DNA of 64,000 bases from Mactromeris polynyma (lineage: Eukaryota; Mollusca; Bivalvia; Venerida; Mactridae): contig JASFXZ010000035.1 of NCBI GenBank assembly GCA_032209605.1, positions 935,001-999,000 of the forward strand. The letters are read 5' to 3'. Positions 30,459-41,337 of the stretch are shown in pieces. Each line of letters opens with the position of its first letter. Positions within the stretch are counted from its first letter, which is position 1. Below the pieces are notes generated by a model. That model saw only the letters and a program-made list of their open reading frames with translations. It was not told where the DNA came from and searched no databases. The position numbers and the translations under genes were made by a program.

Positions 30459-31173
30459 AAAAGTCGTCATTTATTCACATCAATCACTGAGATAAACAAT
30501 ATGTAAGTTTATTTCACTCTTGTTTACTTATATAGAATTCAATTTATTGTTTTATTTGTTAAAAAGAAATATTTGGTGGACATTTTAGAGATTTTGAACT
30601 ACATTGACTTACAGAACTCTCAGTTTATATACCATTTTTAATGACTTTATCTATAGTGTCCCATGATCAGTTGTGAGAAATCTCGCACACAAGGCGAGTA
30701 CATTTAGTACTCACATAGCTTGTAGTACATTTTGTATATATATCAATGGGTAAGTTTTATTTCCTTGATGTTTTATGGTGATTAATTCTTCATGATTATT
30801 GAGATGTTTTATTCTTATGAATATGTATAGATGGTGTATTAATCAACAAATAAATCCATTTATGTTACCAATACCAATCTTGTTTTGTTTTGATATTCTG
30901 GCTTGTTTTATTGCCTATCCCGCTTGCGGTGAACTCGACATAGTCGACACAATGGCGGTCTGGTGTATGTGGGTGCGTGCGTCCGGATTTGCTTTGTCCG
31001 GACCTTTACTCACTTATTGGAGTATTTTCAAATGACTTGGCACAAACGTTCACCATTGTGGAGTGTCGCGTCCAGGACCAATGCCCGTAGCTCAAAGGTC
31101 AAGGTCACACTTGGAGATCAAACGTCAAAATTGGCTAAAAACATCTTGTCCGAAATATTGCAGTGTCATTTAA
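30459..31173. repeat. Tandem segmental duplication, copy 1
   Basis: 715 bp, apparently identical to 31176-31959 except for a 69-bp segment missing here after CTTCATGATT (near 30797). Confidence 0.95.
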
Positions 31174-31175
31174 AA

Positions 31176-31959
31176 AAAAGTCGTCATTTATTCACATCAA
31201 TCACTGAGATAAACAATATGTAAGTTTATTTCACTCTTGTTTACTTATATAGAATTCAATTTATTGTTTTATTTGTTAAAAAGAAATATTTGGTGGACAT
31301 TTTAGAGATTTTGAACTACATTGACTTACAGAACTCTCAGTTTATATACCATTTTTAATGACTTTATCTATAGTGTCCCATGATCAGTTGTGAGAAATCT
31401 CGCACACAAGGCGAGTACATTTAGTACTCACATAGCTTGTAGTACATTTTGTATATATATCAATGGGTAAGTTTTATTTCCTTGATGTTTTATGGTGATT
31501 AATTCTTCATGATTGTATCATTATTTGGTGTGTGGGAAAACGTCAATTTCCACTCTAGTTATTTTACCAAATAAGATTTAATTATTGAGATGTTTTATTC
31601 TTATGAATATGTATAGATGGTGTATTAATCAACAAATAAATCCATTTATGTTACCAATACCAATCTTGTTTTGTTTTGATATTCTGGCTTGTTTTATTGC
31701 CTATCCCGCTTGCGGTGAACTCGACATAGTCGACACAATGGCGGTCTGGTGTATGTGGGTGCGTGCGTCCGGATTTGCTTTGTCCGGACCTTTACTCACT
31801 TATTGGAGTATTTTCAAATGACTTGGCACAAACGTTCACCATTGTGGAGTGTCGCGTCCAGGACCAATGCCCGTAGCTCAAAGGTCAAGGTCACACTTGG
31901 AGATCAAACGTCAAAATTGGCTAAAAACATCTTGTCCGAAATATTGCAGTGTCATTTAA
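31176..31959. repeat. Tandem segmental duplication, copy 2
   Basis: 784 bp, matching 30459-31173 base for base on reading, with an extra 69 bp at about 31515-31583 (starting GTATCATTATTTGGTGTG). The identity implies a recent event, a polymorphism or an assembly duplication. Confidence 0.95.
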
Positions 31960-32272
31960 TGTGGGATTTCAAATTACTTAGCACCAATGTTCACCATAAT
32001 GAAACGGCATGGTGCCCGCAAACCCATGTCCGTAGCTCAAAGATCAAGGTCACACTTAGTGGTCAAATGTCTAAAATGGGTCAATATTTCTTTGTCCAGA
32101 CCATTTCAGTGTAATTCATCGGGGAATTTTCAAATAACTTGGCACAAGTGTGCACCAAGAAGAACGGCATGTCGCGTGCAAAACCTGGGACGTGACTAGC
32201 TCAAAGGTCAAGGTCATACTTAGTGGTCAAATGTCAAAAATGGGTCCAGAATTCTATGTCCGGTCCATGTTG
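31808..32272 (+). repeat. Tandem repeat, unit about 153 bp, three copies
   Basis: Units share TTTTCAAAT(G/A)ACTTGGCAC, GTAGCTCAAAGGTCAAGGTC and GTCAAATGTC(T/A)AAAATGGGTC-like words, the first being the end of the duplicated segment. It resembles the 145-bp repeat at 16.4 kb in carrying TCAAGGTCA. Confidence 0.75.
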
Positions 32273-32830
32273 ATGCTGTTATTAATGAGGTATTGGTGCT
32301 CTGTTGTTGACAATGATAATGTTGTAACGGCTTATGCGGTAACGGATGAGTTGTTATGCTGTTGATGATGTTGTTGTTGCTTATGTGGTAGCCTAAATGT
32401 TGTTGTGCTGATTTTGATGATGATGATGATGTTGTTGCTTATGTGGTAGACTAAGTGTTGTTATGCTGTTGATAATGATGATAATGTTGTTGCTTATGCA
32501 ATAGCTGAAGTGTTGTTATGATGATGATAATGGTGTTGCTTATGTGGAAGCCTTAGTGTTTTTATGTTGTTAATGATGATGATAATGTTGTTGCTTATGT
32601 GGTAGCCTTAGTGATGTTATGCTGTTGATGATGTTGTTGCTTATGTGGTAGGTTAAGTGTTGTTATGGTGGTGGTGATGGTGTTGTGTGGTATGGTGATG
32701 CTATACTCTTGTTCCTGTAGATGATGAAATGGTATTTGTAGTATATTGTTGTTCCTGTAGATGATGATGAAGTGGTATTTGTGCTTTATTGTTATTTCTG
32801 ATGATGGTGTAGTATTTGTGCCCTGTCCAT
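32273..32830. repeat. TTG/ATG-rich compound microsatellite
   Basis: Imperfect arrays of GTTGTT, GATGATGAT and phrases GTTGCTTATGTGGTAG repeated about every 60 bp. Confidence 0.8.
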
Positions 32831-32939
32831 CCATCCACTACTATTGTCAACCTTTCATGGTGAGTTAACCTGTGCTATTGCTTGCACAGTGCTAAGCTGT
32901 ATTGTATGTGATTCCGTTTAATCGCTAAGAACTGCATCA

Positions 32940-33873
32940 ACAATAGCAGATACAAAAATATCAACAGCTGGAACAACAACGGTAGCAACAACGGCAGCAG
33001 GAACAACAAAAACAGCAGTAGACACAATATAAGCAACAATAGAAGTAACAACAACAATAACAGCAGTAGACACAATATAAGCAACAATAGAAGTAACAAC
33101 AACAATAACAGCAGCAGGAACAACAACAACAGCAGTAGACACAATATAAGCAACAATGGAAGTAACAACAACAGCAGCAGGAACAACAACAACAGCAGTA
33201 GACACAATAACAGCAGCAGTAACAGCAGCAGGAACAACAACAACAGCAGTAGACACAATATAAGTGACAATAACAACAGCAGGAACAACAACAACAGCAG
33301 TAGACACAATATAAGCAACAATAGAAGTAACAACAACAGCAGCAGGAACAACAACAACAGCAGTAGACACAATATAAGCAGCAATAACAGCAGCAGGAAC
33401 AACAGCAGTAGACACAATATAATCAACAATAACAGCAGCATGAACAACAACAACAGCAGTAGACACAATATAAGCAACAATAGAAGTAACAACAACAACA
33501 GCGGGAACAACAACAACAGCAGTAGACACAATATAAGCAACAATTACAGCAGCAGGAACAACAACAACAGCAGTAGACACAATATAAGCAACAATAGAAG
33601 TAACAACAACAACAGCAGTAGACACAATATAAGCAACAATAGAAGTAACAACAACAACAGCAGTAGACACAATATAAGCAACAATATAAGCAACAATAAC
33701 AGCAGCAGGAACAACAACAACAGCAGTAGACACAATATAAGCAACAATTACAACAACAGGAACAACAACAACAGCAGTAGACACAATATAAGCAACAACA
33801 ACAGGAACAACCACAACAGCATTAGACACAAAATAAGCAACAATAACAGCAGCAGGAACAACAACAATAGATG
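32940..33873. repeat. CAA/CAG compound microsatellite
   Basis: AACAACAACAGCAGTAGACA and CAATATAAGCAACAATA phrases alternate over 0.9 kb. It yields long open frames of simple composition on both strands (Asn/Ser-rich, Leu-rich, Val/Ala-rich), which are artefacts of the repeat. Confidence 0.95.
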
Positions 33874-33949
33874 TAACAACAAATAAATAAATAAATGCAC
33901 TGTATATAAACGTATATGGACAAGATGAGGCCAATATCTATGATCATGT

Positions 33950-34235
33950 GACTTGGTGTGCCGAATGTTGGATAGTTGGCATACTTCCTGATGTGCCGAT
34001 TGTCGGATAGTTGGCATTCTTCCTGATGTGCCGAATGTCGGATAGTTGGCATTCTTCCTGATGTGCCGAATGTCGGATATTTGGCACACTTCCTGATGTG
34101 CCGAATGTCAGATATTTGGCAAACTTTCTGATGTGCCGAATGTCAGATATTTGGCAAACTTTCTGATGTGCCGAATGTCAGATATTTGGCATACTTCCTG
34201 ATGTGCCGAATGTCAGATATTTGGCAAACTACCTT
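33950..34235. repeat. Minisatellite in the left arm, 35-bp unit, about 8 copies
   Basis: Unit TGATGTGCCGAATGTCGGAT followed by AGTTGGCATTCTTCC with variants. The right arm holds only about two such units, so the array expanded in one arm only. Confidence 0.92.
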
Positions 34236-34539
34236 TGTCACTCCTTTGTTTAGCGCAGGAAACGTCGACGTTCTGTAATGAAACAGTAAACAGACGGCCA
34301 ACATCCAAATGGGTGATCCGCCAATTGCGGTATAGATGTCGATGTTTGGAATTAAAGGACCTTTAAGCATTTTAAACATTCGTTACAAACTGGCCATGTT
34401 AGATCTATTTACATTTTCTAGAAAAATAATGTACATCAATAAATGTAAATCAATTTTAAAATGATCAGTTAATAAACTTGTTTACTTGTTTATTTACCCA
34501 GTTTGCTGATAACATAAAGCAAAACTATAGAAAAAGCCC

Positions 34540-35346
34540 TTTTGCCAATATCTCTCCTAGTATGCCAATATCACCGTAAGGCTAAAGTCCTCGGGCCAAT
34601 ATCTCTCCTAGTATGCCAATATCACCGTAAGGCTAAAGTCCTCGGGCCAATATCTCTCCTAGTATGCCAATATCACCGTAAGGCTAAAGCCCTTATGCCA
34701 GTATCTCTCATAGGATGCCAATATCACCGTAAGGCTAAAGTCATCGGGCCAATATCACTCCTAGTATGCCAATATCACCGTAAGGCTAAAGCCCTTATGA
34801 CAATATCTCTCATAGGATGCCAATATCACCGTAAGGCTAAAGTCCTCGGGCCAATATCTCTCTTAGTATTCCAATATCACCGTAAGGCTAACGCCCTTAT
34901 GCCAATATCTCTCATAGTATGCCAATATCACCGTAAGGCTAAAGCCCTTATGCCAATATCTCTTATAGTATGCCAATATCGCTGTTAGGCTAAAGCCCTT
35001 ATGCCAATATCTCTCATAGGATGCCAATATCACTGTAAGGCTAAAGCCCTTATGCCAATATCTCTCATAGGATGCCAATATCACTGTAAGGCTAAAGTCC
35101 TTATGCCAATATCTCTTATAGTATGCCAATATCACTGTAAGGCTAAAGTCCTTATGCCAATATCTCTCATAGGATGCCAATATCACTGTAAGGCTAAAGT
35201 CCTTATGCCAATATCTCTCATAGGATGCCAATATCACTGTAAGGCTAAAGTCCTTATGCCAATATCTCTCATAGGATGCCAATATCACCGTAAGGCTTAA
35301 GTCCTTATGCCAATATCTCTTATAGTATGCCAATATCGCCACAAGG
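34540..35346. repeat. Minisatellite, 51-bp unit, about 16 copies
   Basis: Unit CCAATATCTCTCCTAGTATG, CCAATATCACCGTAAGGCTA, AAGTCCTCGGG with two main variants (CTCGGG versus CTTATG). Being 17 codons long it stays open in several frames on both strands, but no start or splice context supports a gene. Confidence 0.95.
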
Positions 35347-35775
35347 CACACCAGTCCTGTTATATAACCTTTCTATTGCATATGTTTGAATAATGTTAAA
35401 TAATGTATTGGAAATAATTGAACATTTTAGAAATGATTTAGAATTTAGAATGTCTAGATATATAGGTCTAAAATTGTAGTTTGAAATTCTTTAAAAGTCT
35501 TTTACACAGATTTTGACATATTTTAAATACAAACATCGACTTCTTAATCCCAACAGGCGGATCAGCCATTTTAATGTCTGTCGTCTGTACGTCGATGTTT
35601 CCCCCGCTAAACAATAACGTCACACCGGAAGTATACCAACTGTCAATATTCGGCACACCCGGGAGTGTGCCAAATATCCGATATTCGGCACACCAGGTCA
35701 CATGATCATTGATATTGGCCTCACGTTGTCCATATACGTTTATATACAGCGCATTAATATATTTATTTGTTGTTA

Positions 35776-36319
35776 AATATTCTGAATACAAGGGAGGGAA
35801 CTACTGACAAATGAGTGGGATATTATGAAGCTGTTACTTCCCCTGTTATGGACTGGTTTTATCCAAACATGGTAAACTGAACTTTAACTTGTCTGTAGTA
35901 TTTGTGATTTCTGTGTACTTTTGAATCATTAAATATTATATGTTGTGCTGTATGTTTTAATGCGCCTATGGGATGTTGTCACATACAAAACGAAATATGA
36001 CAGCGGCCATTGATTATAAACAAACCAGTCGATTTTTTCGCAAGAAAATCTGGATTACTTATGAGAAATTTTGGGATTTTTTTTGAAAAAACCCAAGAGT
36101 ACGCTTGTGGATCGGGACAATAGATAACACAGCAATGTTAACAGATAAAAACCTATATAACTGCGTACAGGCAGACACTGGCGTGAATATGACGTCATTA
36201 TCGTCTGCTATAGATGATTATATCTGTTTTAAATTGTATGTTATTATCTTGTTATTTGGCTAACATTGTGCAACAACTAGTGAAGTCGAAGATTATAAAA
36301 AGGACTTTGTACAGAGCAA
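35776..36319. other. No recognisable feature
   Basis: AT-rich sequence between the foldback element and the next minisatellite, with no coding frame of note. Confidence 0.5.
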
Positions 36320-36846
36320 ACTCTACTGCCCATAGACCTAGTACAGAGTTGGTGGGCATACTTAGCCCTCAGGCATACACACTCCAAGCAGATCTAGTAC
36401 AGAACTGGTGGGCATACTTAGCCCTCAGGCATACACCTCTCCACGTAGATCTAGTACAGAGCTGGTAGGCATACTTAGCCCTCAGGCATACACCACTCCC
36501 CGTAGATCTAGTACAGAACTGGTGGGCATACTTAGCCCTCAGGCATACACCTCTCCAAGTAGATCTAGTACAGAGCTGGTGGGCATACTTAGCCCTCAGG
36601 CATACACCTCTCCAAGTAGATCTAGTACAGAGCTGGTGGGCATACTTAGCCCTCAGGCATACACCACTCCCCGTAGATCTAGTACAGAACTGGTGGGCAT
36701 ACTTAGCCCTCAGGCATACACCACTCCCCGTAGATCTAGTACAGAACTGGTGGGCATACTTAGCCCTCAGGCATACACCACTCCAAGTAGATCTAGTACA
36801 GAACTGGTGGGCATACTTAGCCCTCAGGCATACACCACTCCACGTA
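36320..36846. repeat. Minisatellite, 57-bp unit, about 9 copies
   Basis: Unit GATCTAGTACAGAACTGGTG, GGCATACTTAGCCCTCAGGC, ATACACCACTCCCCGTA. Open in both directions because the unit is 19 codons. It abuts the TA of the next element. Confidence 0.95.
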
Positions 36847-37511
36847 TACAGGGTGTTAAAAAAAGTTCGTTCACAAAGTTTACATTGATATAACATTTTT
36901 ATCTAAGCTAAGTACATAGTTATAATTTCACACACTGATACCTACAGCTTTTAAGAAAGCTATAATCTAATCAGTAGTTACTGTTCTTAGGAACTCTTCC
37001 TCACAGGGACACAGTGGGTAACTATAGCAACACAGATATGCCGTCTGTACTTACGAAATGGATGGGTTTTGAAAACCTTTCACATACGCCGCTGAGGTTA
37101 AAATATGTAACATTATTTGAAGCTGGCTATTTATAAAGAGAGGTTGCTTATATTTTGGGGAAATCCCGCAGATGTGTTTCAAAGTGGAAGGCAATATCAA
37201 TGATGCGAATGCGGTCTGGACGTACTAGAGTCACTTGCAAGAGGGTTAATGCATGATCAATAAGATACAGTATAAACGTGGGAAATCTTCAAGCAAAATT
37301 CCAATTTTTTTAAAAGGATAGGCAACAATGTGAGACATGCCATTATATTTGTAAAGAAAATATATGTTCTGCTTTGAAACGGCAAAGTCAGCCTTCCTCA
37401 CAGATAGACATATGACCATTTGTTCCAGATTAGCCAATATATACATGCACCACTCCACGTACATGTAAATTTAGATCGTATTTTGACGGGTTGAGGCAAA
37501 GCCGCCCTGTA
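36847..37511 (+). mobile_element. Tc1/mariner remnant with a helix-turn-helix fragment
   Basis: Begins TACAGGGTG and ends CGCCCTGTA, with TA at both ends. At about 37149-37245 a plus frame reads ILGKSRRCVSKWKA and later RSGRTRVT, matching the second HTH and GRPR-like segment of Tc1-type transposases. The rest of the enzyme is missing or unreadable in this 661-bp copy. Confidence 0.72.
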
Positions 37512-38029
37512 TAATAACATCAATTCAGCTGTATAGAGTTATATCAGCATAAACGGTGCAGAAATTAATAATTTTGCAATATATCACTCGAAATACTCTA
37601 GATAAACATATTTTCATACATATTTAATCATAATTTAGTCATAAAATGTATTTTTTCCTTTCTTGTCGCTTCCGGACGCTTCCGCTAATTAGGGAGACCG
37701 TTGTTTCTTACAATAACTTCAAAACAAGAGTCTGATAGAGGTATTCCTATGCTAGCGCTAACTTGTAGTTTAGGATAGAAAAAAACCTGCATCGGACTCT
37801 TGTATATGTGTTTTTTCGAAACTTGACAAAGCAGAGTTGTAGCGTATATCTATATGAAGGCACTTACCACAGACTTTCTCATATTTATGACTAAGAATAA
37901 CTTGTCAAAATAATAAAACTATGTACCTTTAAAAACATGTCTTCTTGTGGAAACGAAAAAAGTCTATTCAAACCATTTATAGGAAGATATTTATGACGAA
38001 AGCACATGAGATTGTCACGAATTCTCTCC
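37512..38029. other. No recognisable feature
   Basis: AT-rich, short frames only. Confidence 0.5.
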
Positions 38030-38364
38030 CTTTATTCCTTCTAGAGTTCTGTCCCTTTATCCCTTCTACCGTTATCTCCCTTTATCCCTTCTAGTGCTTC
38101 ATCCCTTCGAGGGTTCTATCCCTTTTATCCCTTCTGTAGTTCTCTCCCTTTATGCATTCTACAGTTCCCTCCCTTTATACACACTACAGTTCTCTCCCTT
38201 TATTCGTTCTAGCGTTCTCTCCCTTTATCCATTCTACAGTTCTCTCCCTTTATCCCTTCTAGAGTTTTTCCCTTTATCCTTTTTAGAGTTCTCTCCCTTT
38301 ATCCCTTCTAGAGCTCCCTCCCTTTATTCTTTCTAGCGTTCACTCCCTTTATCCATTCTATAGT
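38030..38364. repeat. Pyrimidine-rich minisatellite, unit about 25 bp
   Basis: About 13 imperfect copies of CTCCCTTTATCCCTTCTAGA plus GTTCT. One strand is almost pure pyrimidine, a composition able to form triplex DNA. Confidence 0.9.
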
Positions 38365-38664
38365 GTATTTAAAGGGAGAGAACCCGAGACAATCTCCTGT
38401 GGGTGAAAGTCTCAGTTATTTTAAAGACGGAATCCTAGTATTTACTAAACATTTTAGCATGGTCAAACATTGATTAGCAATTTTTTGAAATTCTTGAAAT
38501 TTTATATCATATAGTTTAAGAAATGGAAAATTATATTGTCGCAAATCCACGAAGCCTCGGTTTGGATTCCTTTCAAATATGTCAACATTATTTAGATGAA
38601 GTAAGACAGAGCAGTGTGTAATGTTCAGGCACTGATTTTGATACTTGCAAAATAGTTTATCTTT

Positions 38665-38937
38665 TTGCTAGGACGTGATTTGAAAAACAAAATGCTTTCC
38701 ATACTTTACGGGAAGGGGTGCGCCTGTTTTGTCGCGTCTGAATTTTCCCCTCGTTTAAACATTTTCATATCTAACTTTATGTTGTCATGTGAGACAAAAT
38801 TAAAACATTTTCCACTTAACATGCCATATCTGGCTATAAATGTCCAATTGGAATTAGGAAATGAATTAATTCTAAAATGTCCATTGTTTGACAACTTTTA
38901 TGAAAAAATACGTAATGAAATTGTAAAGGAAATATAA
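38665..38937 (+). pseudogene. Possible 3' end of a LINE reverse transcriptase
   Basis: Ninety codons. The stretch ELGNELILKCPLFDNFYEKI resembles the E-x3-H-x3-CP-x-F-x5-R pattern near the C-terminus of some LINE ORF2 proteins, with the usual His changed. Nothing else of a LINE is readable nearby. It could be chance. Confidence 0.25.
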
Positions 38938-39278
38938 TGTGTCGTATTCCTGAAAATCTTACGATGTCTTCGGAATCATCCCAACTTTATCATCATGTTT
39001 GGTAGTTCAGCTCCGTTCTTCCCTTTTGTCATTTTTAACCATTTTTACCGTATGAGGTAAAACGCTCGTACAATTATACGAGCGCTATGACGTCATTGTA
39101 TTGTGTACCCCGTTTTGTTTTTAAAAGAATGGCATTACTAAGCAAATCTATTAGCAAGTTGTTTCAGTACATAAAACATTTAAACTGTGGGAGAATGTTT
39201 TCAAAAGCTAACCGTCTAGTAACAAAGCCATGCTCAATTAACAGACTAATCAATGAATGAATGAAAACAGTACAGAAG

Positions 39279-39475
39279 TACGGAGCCCCTAAAGTGACAT
39301 TCCATATCTTTTTTTTCGAGCGACACTTTTATTCTTAATTCGTAAAAACCTAAAATTATTTCGTTTTTACGAAATAATATTTCGAATTTACGAAATGTAT
39401 TTCGTTTAAACCAAATAAAATGAAAGTGTCGCTCGGAAAAAAAAGCATATAGAATGTCACATCCGGGGTTCCGTA
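39279..39475. mobile_element. 197-bp MITE with long TIRs
   Basis: Starts TACGGAGCCCCTAAAGTGAC and ends with a close complement (GTCACATCCGGGGTTCCGTA). The arms continue inward through ACATTC(C/T)ATAT, a T-run and CGAGCGACACTTT. CAGAAG flanks both sides as a 6-bp duplication. The core TTCG...CGAAA words make it almost wholly palindromic. Confidence 0.85.
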
Positions 39476-39481
39476 CAGAAG

Positions 39482-40184
39482 AAATATTAGATTTATTCAA
39501 TAGTTTTTTGACCGAAGCCCTACCTCCGTAGTTACACTGTATCTAGTTCCCGACATAGATGGCGCTGATAACCCTGAAATTCCGTTGGGCAAAAAAAGAC
39601 AAAAACATTTTTTTTATTTACGGCAAACGTATTTTCATATTGATCTAAAACAGAGACAAGCGAGCTTTGATCGTTAGAGTCACACAATTTTCCGGATGGA
39701 AGACAAAAAAAAGTCATTCAACATGTTTGACAATGCTCTTTAGAATATTTCCTCGAGCGTACCTTCTCAAATGATAAAATTGTCGTCAAGGGTATAATAA
39801 GTGTTCAATATAACAGAGATACAACGGTCTCAGTGTCATAACTGTAATCATATCAACTCACATACATGTTTATCCAAGAACATGTAATAGGTTTTAAGTA
39901 CCTGCGCACTAGATATATATCAAAATAACTATAAATTGAAAAAAATGTCTGTATTTTTTAAAATTATAAATATTTAAAAGTATTTCCGTTTTAAACGGTT
40001 GTCAGGGGACTGTCTTCATTTTTTTGGTAATTAGTTTAAATTTGATAATAAGTGATTTGAAACAATGGGCGTGGTTTTGACGGGTTTGCGTCAAATTGTT
40101 CGATTGATCAATTCATTCGAATCATAAATGTTACAGCTAACTGCAATCAAGATTTCCAAGATTTTTTCTAGATTTTCTTTACAC
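39482..40184. other. No recognisable feature
   Basis: AT-rich with scattered short frames. Confidence 0.5.
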
Positions 40185-40198
40185 AAATCAAAATCAGT

Positions 40199-40496
40199 AG
40201 ATGATCCGTAGTCCAGTGGTAACGGGCTGGACTAGTAATCCAGGGATCGCAGGTTCGATCCCCCGCTCCATTACTGACAGTACTAATAGTCTTTCGGACG
40301 AGACTTTGAAAAACTAAGGCCCGTGCATGATGCTCTACATCGGCCACGTAAAAGAACAACGGGGGTGCCTCTGGAACTGGGGCATCTCCTGTAGTATGCA
40401 CTATCCTCCAAAAATCTAAAATGACTAACATTCTTCCGGAGGCGCCGCCCATATGGGAAACCGGTGGCGACGATAAATAAACTCAAATACAAAAAT
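40199..40496 (+). mobile_element. Full-length SINE with Thr-tRNA-like head
   Basis: Flanked by the 14-bp direct repeat AAATCAAAATCAGT (40185-40198 and 40497-40510). The head has a perfect anticodon stem CTGGA/TCCAG around loop CTAGTAA (anticodon AGT, Thr), an A box TAGTCCAGTGGTAACGG and a B box GGTTCGATCCC. The body CTTTCGGACGAGACTTTGAA...CACGTAAAAGA resembles a central domain shared by several invertebrate SINEs. It ends in an AAATAAACTCAAATAC-type tail. Confidence 0.9.
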
Positions 40497-40533
40497 AAAT
40501 CAAAATCAGTGAGAGATTTACCCAGTAGCTATG

Positions 40534-41174
40534 AAATAGTGCTGGCGGGTTAGCACTCTTGACCAGTATATACAGTAAATAGTGCTGGCGGGTTAGCGCT
40601 CTTGACCAGTATATACAGTAAACAGTACTGGTGGGTTAGCACTCTTGACCAGTATATACAGTAAATGGTGCTGGCGGGTTAGCACTCTTGACCAGTATAT
40701 ACAGTAAATAGTGCTGGCGGGTTAGCACTCTTGACCAGTATATACAGTAAATAGTGCTGGCAGGTTAGCACTCTTGACCAGTATATACAGTAAATAGTGC
40801 TGGCGGGTTAGCACTCTTGACCAGTATATACAGTAAATAGTACAGGCGGGTTAGCACTCTTGACCAGTATATACAGTAAATAGTACAGGCGGGTTAGCAC
40901 TCTTGACCAGTATATACAGTAAATAGTACAGGCAGGTTAGCACTCTTGACCAGTATATACAGTAAATAGCACAGGCAGGTTAGCACTCTTGACCAGTATA
41001 TACAGTAAATAGTGCTGGCGGGTTAGCACTCTTGACCAGTATATACAATAAATAGTGCTGGCGGGTTAGCACTCTTGACCAGTATATACAATAAATAGTG
41101 CTGGCGGGTTACCACTCTTGACCAGTATATACAATAAATAGTGCTGGCGGGTTAGCACTCTTGACCAGTATATA
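40534..41174. repeat. Minisatellite, 43-bp unit, about 15 copies
   Basis: Unit TAGTGCTGGCGGGTTAGCAC, TCTTGACCAGTATATACAGT, AAA. The last few units read TACAATAAA instead of TACAGTAAA, exactly like the start of the MITE that follows at 41175. Confidence 0.95.
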
Positions 41175-41319
41175 CAATAAAACCTCACTGCAAGACCACC
41201 TCAATATTAAGAACACAATTTCCAAGTCCATTTTCACTGTTCTTGCTCTTTATTCAACATCAATATTTAGACCAGTTTTCAAGGGTCATGAGGGTGGTCT
41301 TATTATTGAGGTTTTACTG
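41175..41319. mobile_element. Pogo-like MITE, copy 1
   Basis: Starts CAATAAAACCTCACTGCAAG and ends TTATTGAGGTTTTACTG, with AGACCACCTCAATATTAAGA near the left end mirrored by GGTGGTCTTATTATTG at the right. CAGTAAAACCTC-type termini with TA targets are typical of pogo/Tigger elements. Confidence 0.8.
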
Positions 41320-41337
41320 TTTGAGTTAATTTTTTAC

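Larger units (their letters stand above)
33874..35775. mobile_element. Foldback-type element with long inverted arms
   Basis: The left arm starts TAACAACAAATAAAT at 33874 and the right arm ends with its complement at 35775. Further in, GTATATAAACGTATATGGAC, TGAGGCCAATATC, ATGATCATGTGAC and TGGTGTGCCGAAT occur in order on the left strand and again in the reverse complement of the right arm. Deeper matches include TTGTTTAGCG and GTCGATGTTTG. The arms span roughly 33874-34370 and 35500-35775 and enclose a 51-bp minisatellite. No transposase is seen. Confidence 0.85.

Noticed and set aside
30799..31821. Two identical 78-codon frames as duplicated genes
   Set aside because: They lie in a segmental duplication containing dispersed-repeat sequence; no domain, and identity reflects the duplication.
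32875..33934. Long Leu-, Val/Ala- and Asn/Ser-rich open frames on both strands
   Set aside because: They are translations of a CAA/CAG compound microsatellite; several frames are open at once and composition is trivial.
34542..35351. Repeated CQYHRKAK-type and minus-strand YWHKDFSL-type reading frames
   Set aside because: Result of a 51-bp tandem repeat inside a foldback element; both strands are equally open.
40203..40275. Functional tRNA-Thr (AGT) gene
   Set aside because: It is followed by a SINE body and the whole 298 bp is flanked by a target-site duplication.
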